Of a stretch of 64,000 nt of DNA, positions 59,601-64,000 are shown in pieces. This DNA comes from an uncultured Alphaproteobacteria bacterium. GTDB lineage: Bacteria; Pseudomonadota; Alphaproteobacteria; CAAHEQ01; UBA3637. The position numbers and the translations under genes are program-made. The notes below the pieces were generated by a model. The model saw only the letters and a program-made list of their open reading frames with translations, did not search any database and had not been told where the DNA came from. The stretch is taken from the NCBI GenBank assembly GCA_944392125.1, contig CALXVP010000007.1, forward strand, positions 1 to 64,000. The letters are read 5' to 3'. The stretch's first letter is position 1. Every line of letters starts with the position of its first letter.

Positions 59601-59842
59601 TAACATTCCCGAAATTGGTGCACGTCGGCGATTATTTTTTGCATTATGCACCACACTTGAATCAGCTGGTTGCTCCTTGTTTGAGAGAGGCGCCCGCATC
59701 GGTGTCGCAAATCGTTCAAACCGTGATTGCCGAAAATCGTGAAAAAGCACGTAATCAGATTTCGGCGATACCGCAACTCATTGCAACTTCTGACCGCATC
59801 GGAATTGTTAATGCCTTGCGGGAAGAACGTTGCCGTGTATAG
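56684..59842 (+). CDS. Giant modular leucine-rich-repeat protein, paralog 2
   Basis: A 1052-residue paralog of the preceding gene, alike from residue 1 (LDFPDIEEIVRYAGDDLHPFI). The second YAGWEVEPLTRLL module and the YGTSVISIQIRDGFISIKNRYN domain are at similar positions. It differs in the C-terminal half: the LRR solenoid is shorter, and a third copy of the unit containing LYADDTLIAVTDRGRLTEL-like sequence appears near residues 865-890 (VYADEKPILNLCNHRVVSL and CLPTTTNLPNHFLSEAGS), followed by another LRR run. AAGGAG lies nine bases before ATG. No export signal. Function unknown. Confidence 0.7.
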   Translation: MLTKSQREVLSKIGMLDFPDIEEIVRYAGDDLHPFIGYLIYLRTQEDRKNRGEIETYNPNILPQDVELAVKVFVRGGKLYRYNFEKGTAKIGRDFYFKDGDFHAVGANEYIMDGILISEFDKNGRTEIELTPIIDTYAPMIKVLKNEISGKHPRLKKEGQNRQILCIRAHKGDIKDTKIAVIENGRLVALHLPTTKRLLNGQLDFLPFCRKISAPNLETVDDYSFSDVPKLAEYHFPKLQKVGYYFFRATPQIYTPYPRKPHPLKKIKGERFYKELKKLGVADIPNIVDIVKYAGWEVEPLTRLLRPLIAQNYNRKINGKHFSYASKKEALQDVFNLLNEAGYNAFHATTEEEKNKIKKYFRKGEELCTFDDPMRHLTHFIIHCVKKNVAEIQPSPTPIRDDAYGTSVISIQIRDGFISIKNRYNDNVAAGDSTFDNDPERIIPGLSGALKAATGYDFKSDAAYPEGFLVFQGKILRYHSEKNGIFVGENFYLKNKEIHEIQPSHQYLMGVYLWDTETKKVQCLTDAKQSDEFIRVLERELIGKQINIKIKSERDESGKILSVKRELYADDTLIAVTDRGRLTELYLPTTTEIHDNFLTKAPSLQIIRAPHVRVFGNNGLSDVPHLVTADFPALETVGFGFLRYPKSLRLFEAENLLLLEENSLETPQCMERVRLPKLKKAKSHVLSIVPQLISIVAGEVEEWGDVCLQKADNLISAILPKTKKMGAECLRDAPKLICLHAPETEELGIHCLQKTSLPRLDMPYLKRVGNVLLSATPSIQSFETGDFARYRNQSYQDTSAYLLFDFANERRYALRLADNQVIGLTEQARQDTFMDVLQQELSEKNIKIQRQRGQASDWEAPTETVTVYADEKPILNLCNHRVVSLCLPTTTNLPNHFLSEAGSLKAFSAPEVITAGNQIISKAPELIRAHLPKVEFAGSEFLSYMPKTTDLRLDSLQACQGGSLFYFEKATVLTFPKLVHVGDYFLHYAPHLNQLVAPCLREAPASVSQIVQTVIAENREKARNQISAIPQLIATSDRIGIVNALREERCRV

Positions 59843-60564
59843 CAGACATGAGCTAACATGCGGACGAACAATATGAATTATCGGATAAAAATTTGCATTT
59901 CAGCAAACGCGAGCCGAGTTGTTTGAACGGGATAGATTGTTCGGGATTGACAAATAATCAAGTAATTGCCGTCATGCCTAAGAATCAAAAAGAGTTTTAT
60001 CTGTTTGTTTGAGAAACGCGGGGCGGGGTATTTGAATTAAATAAACTTAAATACCGTTAGGAAGCCATATTATTTGGATATAATATGCAAGTTATTAAAT
60101 GCCGTGAGCAACCTAAAAGAGACATATATGCAATTAAGCAAAATAAGGTTAGATAGGTAAGCTGAATGGCCATGGTTTTTGCTGATTTTTAATTCATCTT
60201 CCGGATTGATTCCCTTTCGGATTAGGTTATGGCCGTATGCTTTGCGCATGAGAAAATATCAAATGTTTGAAAGACATTGTATCTATATGTGCCTTTTAGA
60301 GATGTTAATTTTGGGGCAAACATACGCTTCATTTGCATGTTTCACAATATAGCAATTTATGATTTATATAATGCCCTTTTATGCGGATTCCTGTTGCGTC
60401 CGATGCCTTTTTGCGCAAGCATTCAGCAATTAAGAATGTATATGCTTTTCCCCGACATGATAATTTTTGTTTCTATGGTATTCGGGAACTATTTAGCGCC
60501 TTTATCAAACGCACACATTCCCATACCGGCCAATCACGCAACCAGCCTTAAAGCAACGATGCTC
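59843..60564. other. Gene-poor gap with possible LRR-family remnants
   Basis: About 720 bp with no intact gene. At about 59949-60012 a plus-strand frame reads LTNNQVIAVMPKNQKEFYLFV and then stops, similar to NNQVIGLTEQ in the upstream LRR protein, so this may be a decayed third copy. The rest is AT-rich; I find no hairpin with a T run, no tRNA and no promoter that I can place. Confidence 0.35.
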
Positions 60565-62397
60565 CTAAATTGTTTCCTCACAGCATGTTTCCGTTTCCAC
60601 CGGAGTTGTGGTGGTAATCGGCGTTGTTGTCGTGGTGAGCGGTGTGGTCGTAGTAGTAAGCGGTGTAGTTGTAGTTGTATTGTCTCCGCAACCGATACAG
60701 CAGGAACATGTATCATCTAACACTCCGCCTGCTTCTTCACAACAACGTTTCGCTTCTTCCGGATATTTCTCGCAGATTGTTGGATCCATATTATTGACAA
60801 CAATGTTACAATCAAACGTTGTTGTAATCGAGGTTGTCGTAAACGGCGTTGTAGTTGTCGTTAGAGGTGTCGTCGTTGTATCACAACCGATACAGCAGAA
60901 ACATTCATTATCTAATACCCCGCCCGCTTCTTCACAGCAACGCTCTGCTTCCGCACGGTATTTCTTGCAGATTGCCGAATCCATATTGTTGATGACAACG
61001 CTACAATCAAATGTTGTTGTAATTGGGGTTGTCGTTGTTGTAAACGGTGATGTGGTTGTTTCCGGCGTTGTCGTTTCCGGCGTTGTTGTTTCTGGGGTCG
61101 TCGTCTCCGGTGTTGTCGTTGTCGGAGAGGTTGTCATTTCCGGACAGTGATACACGCATGTTTTGGAATAAACAGGTTTTTTCTGCGTGCAAGCAGTCGG
61201 TGCCTCATCGCAAGAACTATATGTTCCGGTGCAATCGATGATGCCGGCCGTCGGGACATTTCCTTTGCAATCAATGTGTTGATGGCAAGAAACACTACAT
61301 CCGATTCCGTTATCGTTCAAGTCTTCCTCCAAGGCTAAGGCTGCCGGCGTTTTTGCCCATGTTTCTCCGTTTCCGGAATTGGAACACCAGTTTGGATCGC
61401 CATCGGTTGATGTTGCATCTTCCCAGCCTGCTGGGCAATCCTGTCCGATCATGGCTGAAACAACAATCTTATCTACTTTTTTACACATAGCATTGATTGC
61501 GGTATTATCCGGAATAGAAACCCATTCTGATGGATTATCCGGCGAAAGCGTCGGTTCTTTTAATGCAATACAGCGACAAGATGAGACAGGAAGTGTCGTT
61601 GTTGTAAATGGAAATGTGGAGGTTGTCTCCGGTGTCGTAGATGTTGACTCAGGCGTCGTAGAGGTTGTCTCCGGTGTCGTAGATGTTGACTCAGGCGTCG
61701 TAGAGGTTGACTCAGGTGTCGTTGACGTTGACTCGGGTGTCGTTGACTCAGGCGTTGTTGACTCGGGTGTCGTTGACTCAGGCGTCGTAGAGGTTGACTC
61801 AGGTGTCGTTGACTCAGGTGTCGTTGACTCAGGTGTCGTTGACTCAGGTGTCGTTGACTCAGGCGTTGTTGACTCAGGTGTCGTTGACTCAGGTGTCGTT
61901 GACTCAGGCGTTGTTGACTCAGGTGTTGTTGACGTTGACTCGGGTGTCGTTGACTCAGGCGTCGTTGACTCGGGCGTTGTTGACTCAGGTGTTGTTGACG
62001 TTGACTCGGGTGTCGTGGATGTTGACTCTGGTGTTGTAGACGTTGACTCTGGTTTTGTAGACGACGTTGTTGTTTTTGGCTTTCCTACATCACTACTTAT
62101 ATCAGACGATAGCGACACTTTTTGAAATGAATCGCTGCTTAAATTTATTATATCTGACACATTGGTTAGTGAAGAGATAATATTATTTGAACTATCTGAT
62201 GCAACAGGTTGAAAAGGTATATAGGGTGTGTTCAGAGCTTTACGCGGATAATCGACATATACACCGGAAGCGCTTGGATAAACAATGGGTTGCGAATATG
62301 CTTGAACACGAATTGTCGCCCCGTAAACCGTATATGCCGATATGGTTCCCCCAAATAGCAAAAAGGCACCTACTACTGCAACCGCTTTTTTTATCAT
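60565..62397 (-). CDS. Mucin-like secreted protein with TTPES repeats and Cys-rich modules
   Basis: A 610-residue exported protein: signal peptide about 1-27, a Ser/Asn-rich segment to 110, then a stalk of about thirty TTPES/STTPE pentapeptide-type units (about 112-262). A Cys-rich domain (about 270-400) contains CPAGWEDATSTDGDPNWCSN and CSVSCHQHIDC. A second Thr/Pro stretch and two nearly identical 43-residue Cys modules follow (about 463-506 and 527-570, each with CCEEAGGVLD and CCIGC), separated by Thr-rich linkers. Thr/Ser/Pro density suggests O-glycosylation or an extended stalk at the cell surface. No sortase or autotransporter signal. GGGGAAG precedes ATG. Adhesin or surface-coat role is a guess. 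Confidence 0.75.
   Translation of the reverse strand: MIKKAVAVVGAFLLFGGTISAYTVYGATIRVQAYSQPIVYPSASGVYVDYPRKALNTPYIPFQPVASDSSNNIISSLTNVSDIINLSSDSFQKVSLSSDISSDVGKPKTTTSSTKPESTSTTPESTSTTPESTSTTPESTTPESTTPESTTPESTSTTPESTTPESTTPESTTPESTTPESTTPESTTPESTTPESTTPESTSTTPESTTPESTTPESTTPESTSTTPESTSTTPESTSTTPETTSTTPESTSTTPETTSTFPFTTTTLPVSSCRCIALKEPTLSPDNPSEWVSIPDNTAINAMCKKVDKIVVSAMIGQDCPAGWEDATSTDGDPNWCSNSGNGETWAKTPAALALEEDLNDNGIGCSVSCHQHIDCKGNVPTAGIIDCTGTYSSCDEAPTACTQKKPVYSKTCVYHCPEMTTSPTTTTPETTTPETTTPETTTPETTTSPFTTTTTPITTTFDCSVVINNMDSAICKKYRAEAERCCEEAGGVLDNECFCCIGCDTTTTPLTTTTTPFTTTSITTTFDCNIVVNNMDPTICEKYPEEAKRCCEEAGGVLDDTCSCCIGCGDNTTTTTPLTTTTTPLTTTTTPITTTTPVETETCCEETI
61627..62046. repeat. 15/18-bp tandem repeat coding for the TTPES stalk
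   Basis: Roughly thirty copies of a 15-bp unit (plus-strand GACTCAGGTGTCGTT) interspersed with 18-bp variants, all in frame with the minus-strand gene. Near-identical units make copy number prone to slippage, so length variation between strains is likely. Confidence 0.9.
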
Positions 62398-62509
62398 TCG
62401 CTTCCCCGTCCGTAAATTTCACTGATATATTAATACAAACACGTAAAATATTATTGCCATATTTTACACGCGTTTTGTATGGGTTGTCAAGTGCTTTTTT
62501 TTATTTTTT

Positions 62510-64000
62510 CTATTGAAATAAACGAGATAAAATGCCCGGCGTAATGGATGAAAGCGGGTTGAATTTAACAACGGGTTGCGTCGGTGTTCCCGATAAATCG
62601 TATTGCACACCCATCAAACCACCGTTCGGTGCCGTCCGAAACAATCCGCCGATAATGGGAATACGCCCGGGTAATGAATTAACGGCATAAGCGGGAATAA
62701 CCGAACCGGATAATTTCAGCGCGCTTAATGTAGCTTTTCCCGCAAATGTAATGCCTAGCGACGTTCCGTATAATACCCCGTCGTTCACTTTAAGATGCAA
62801 CACGGGCGATAATTCAAACGGAATTGATCCGTTTGAAAAGGTGAGCTCTTTTCCGCGCAGTGCATCCACAATCCCTAAAATGGTTAGGGCTTGCGTAATA
62901 AATCCCGGATTTTTAAAATTTAAATTTTTTATGGTAACAGTGCCGTTCATCGCGCCGTTTTCGGCTTGTATCGCCGAAAGAACGGTTTTCCCCTTGGCAA
63001 ATTCACTCGAAAAATTTAAACGATTTAAAAAGTCGCCCGTATCATTAACCAACCCGTCTAATTTGTTTGTTTTGCTCGTAAGGTTTAAAGAAATGGCATC
63101 ATTTCCTTGCGCAAAAATAAACAAGTTTTTCCATGTAAATCCCGAACGCTTTGCTTTCACGGAAACTTTTTTTAACGGTGCCTTGGGATTTAATGTGAGT
63201 GTATCCATGGAGATATCAATATCTACGGCAGGAGGCGGAGCAGGAAGATTGATGGATGTCGGAATCTCCTCTTCAATGGGCGTCGGCATCTGTTTTTTAA
63301 AATAAGGCGTATTTTTTAATTCCGTCATGAGCCAAGATTTCCCTTTCAGGCTTAATGCAAAATCTTGTTTATCGTTAAATGAAAGCATGGCGGAAAAATC
63401 CGTGCCGGGGGCTTGCACCTTATTCAGCGTTAGATTCGTTTTTGATTTTTCTGCTTGCCAGAGTCCCTCAATATCCAGTGCTTTTTGATCGGCCGATAAT
63501 GAAAATCTGGCCATGTTAACGGCGCCCGTTTCATCTAAAAATAATTCGGTGTTTAAAGATGCCGGCACTCCGCTGACTTTGGTATATGCCACCGGATATA
63601 ACATTAATTCGGCGTCATTTAAGTTTGCGTTAATTAAGATATTCGCCGTTTTATTTTTGCTTTTCTGATAAATCACATTACCCGCTATATTGCCGATTAA
63701 ATAATCGGATACATCTGCAAAATACGGCTTGAAAAATAAATCCGTTACCGTGCCCGAAACGGTATAAATGCTTTGTGTCGGCTTCTCATCGGTGGGTAAA
63801 AAGAATTCTTCCCATTTGATTTGCAGAGGAATATTGTTATATTTCCCGGTGCCTTGCAGTGTGAGCCCTTCATTATTAACAAGCAATCCGAATGCCGCCT
63901 CTTTCAGACTGATTGTGTTATCGGCCGATTGCACTTCGGCATTGGAAACCGATGCTTTGACATCAACCACAACATCTTTTGCCGTCAGCGATTCCGTCAG
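62510..64000 (-). CDS. AsmA-like / DUF3971 envelope protein, C-terminal part (5' end outside window)
   Basis: The frame stays open to the right edge, so only the last 497 codons or so are visible. The sequence is a long run of beta-strand-rich segments typical of AsmA/YhdP/TamB-like proteins, which bridge the inner and outer membranes and are linked to lipid transport. The end is characteristic: SLPGRIPIIGGLFRTAPNGG, then MGVQYDLSGTPTQPVVKFNP and ITPGILSRLF, as in alphaproteobacterial DUF3971 proteins. A Pro-rich linker (LPAPPPAVDID) lies about mid-way. No terminator is evident in the 112 bp before the mucin-like gene, so the two may be co-transcribed. Confidence 0.82.
   Translation of the reverse strand: MTESLTAKDVVVDVKASVSNAEVQSADNTISLKEAAFGLLVNNEGLTLQGTGKYNNIPLQIKWEEFFLPTDEKPTQSIYTVSGTVTDLFFKPYFADVSDYLIGNIAGNVIYQKSKNKTANILINANLNDAELMLYPVAYTKVSGVPASLNTELFLDETGAVNMARFSLSADQKALDIEGLWQAEKSKTNLTLNKVQAPGTDFSAMLSFNDKQDFALSLKGKSWLMTELKNTPYFKKQMPTPIEEEIPTSINLPAPPPAVDIDISMDTLTLNPKAPLKKVSVKAKRSGFTWKNLFIFAQGNDAISLNLTSKTNKLDGLVNDTGDFLNRLNFSSEFAKGKTVLSAIQAENGAMNGTVTIKNLNFKNPGFITQALTILGIVDALRGKELTFSNGSIPFELSPVLHLKVNDGVLYGTSLGITFAGKATLSALKLSGSVIPAYAVNSLPGRIPIIGGLFRTAPNGGLMGVQYDLSGTPTQPVVKFNPLSSITPGILSRLFQ

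Noticed and set aside
60277-60720. 147-codon plus-strand frame
   Set aside because: Runs antisense into the Cys-rich end of the mucin-like gene; no start signal or domain.
61627-62046. Regular short repeats as a CRISPR array
   Set aside because: The units are 15-18 bp with no unique spacers and are in frame with a protein gene.
61379-62125. Plus-strand 248-codon frame with VDSGVVDSGVV repeats
   Set aside because: It is the antisense of the in-frame TTPES repeat; the minus strand has a signal peptide, Cys-rich modules and a ribosome-binding site, the plus strand none.

Overview
The window looks like a chromosome segment of an AT-leaning, uncultured-type Alphaproteobacterium, probably host- or gut-associated. 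Evidence: an ELM1-family (DUF1022) protein, an AsmA/DUF3971-type envelope protein, an alphaproteobacterial-style secE-nusG-rplKAJL-rpoBC cluster behind tRNA-Trp, a dnaN-recF-gyrB operon, and a pilin with the SMVEMIGVIAIMG N-terminus that I associate with gut alphaproteobacteria. The assignment is inference from gene content; no rRNA gene is present.

Layout. 1-6805 (minus): type III-A CRISPR-Cas operon cas10/csm1-csm2-csm3-csm4-csm5-cas6, with what looks like the leader and first repeat of its array at the left edge. 6933-10227: an EamA-like transporter with its own promoter, then a two-gene operon of paralogous Cys-His-Asp proteins of unknown function. 10345-15278: accA, a small membrane protein, a YejA-type solute-binding protein, two exported proteins, rpsT. 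15511-19588: a 10-codon Cys-rich micro-ORF sharing a bidirectional promoter with a lipoprotein hydrolase, then ELM1, TsaC, a PEBP-like protein and a HAD phosphatase. 19589-28411: a GC-rich 54-bp repeat, gyrB-recF-dnaN, a Lon-like protease and a second minisatellite. 28453-34349: esterase, recG, an orphan HNH protein, a TPR protein with a LOG-family protein, and a very short rubredoxin. 34414-34815: a promoter-driven structured RNA ending in an attenuator-like terminator before a 25-codon ORF. 34911-40691: pilin-like protein, leuS, small fragments, ffh. 41085-53110: tRNA-Trp and the RNA polymerase/ribosomal operon. 53327-59842: two giant modular leucine-rich-repeat paralogs. 60565-64000: a mucin-like Thr/Pro/Glu/Ser repeat surface protein and the 3' part of an AsmA-like gene.

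How the parts fit. The csm operon forms one interference complex plus its crRNA-processing enzyme; adaptation genes (cas1/cas2) and a Csm6-type effector are not in the window. Housekeeping blocks for DNA replication, transcription, translation, protein targeting and lipid synthesis are complete and intact. The accessory interest lies in the Cys-His-Asp pair, the LRR paralogs and the mucin-like protein (candidate host-facing factors), and in three very small loci: the peptide at 15561-15593, the rubredoxin, and the RNA/25-codon unit at 34449-34746.
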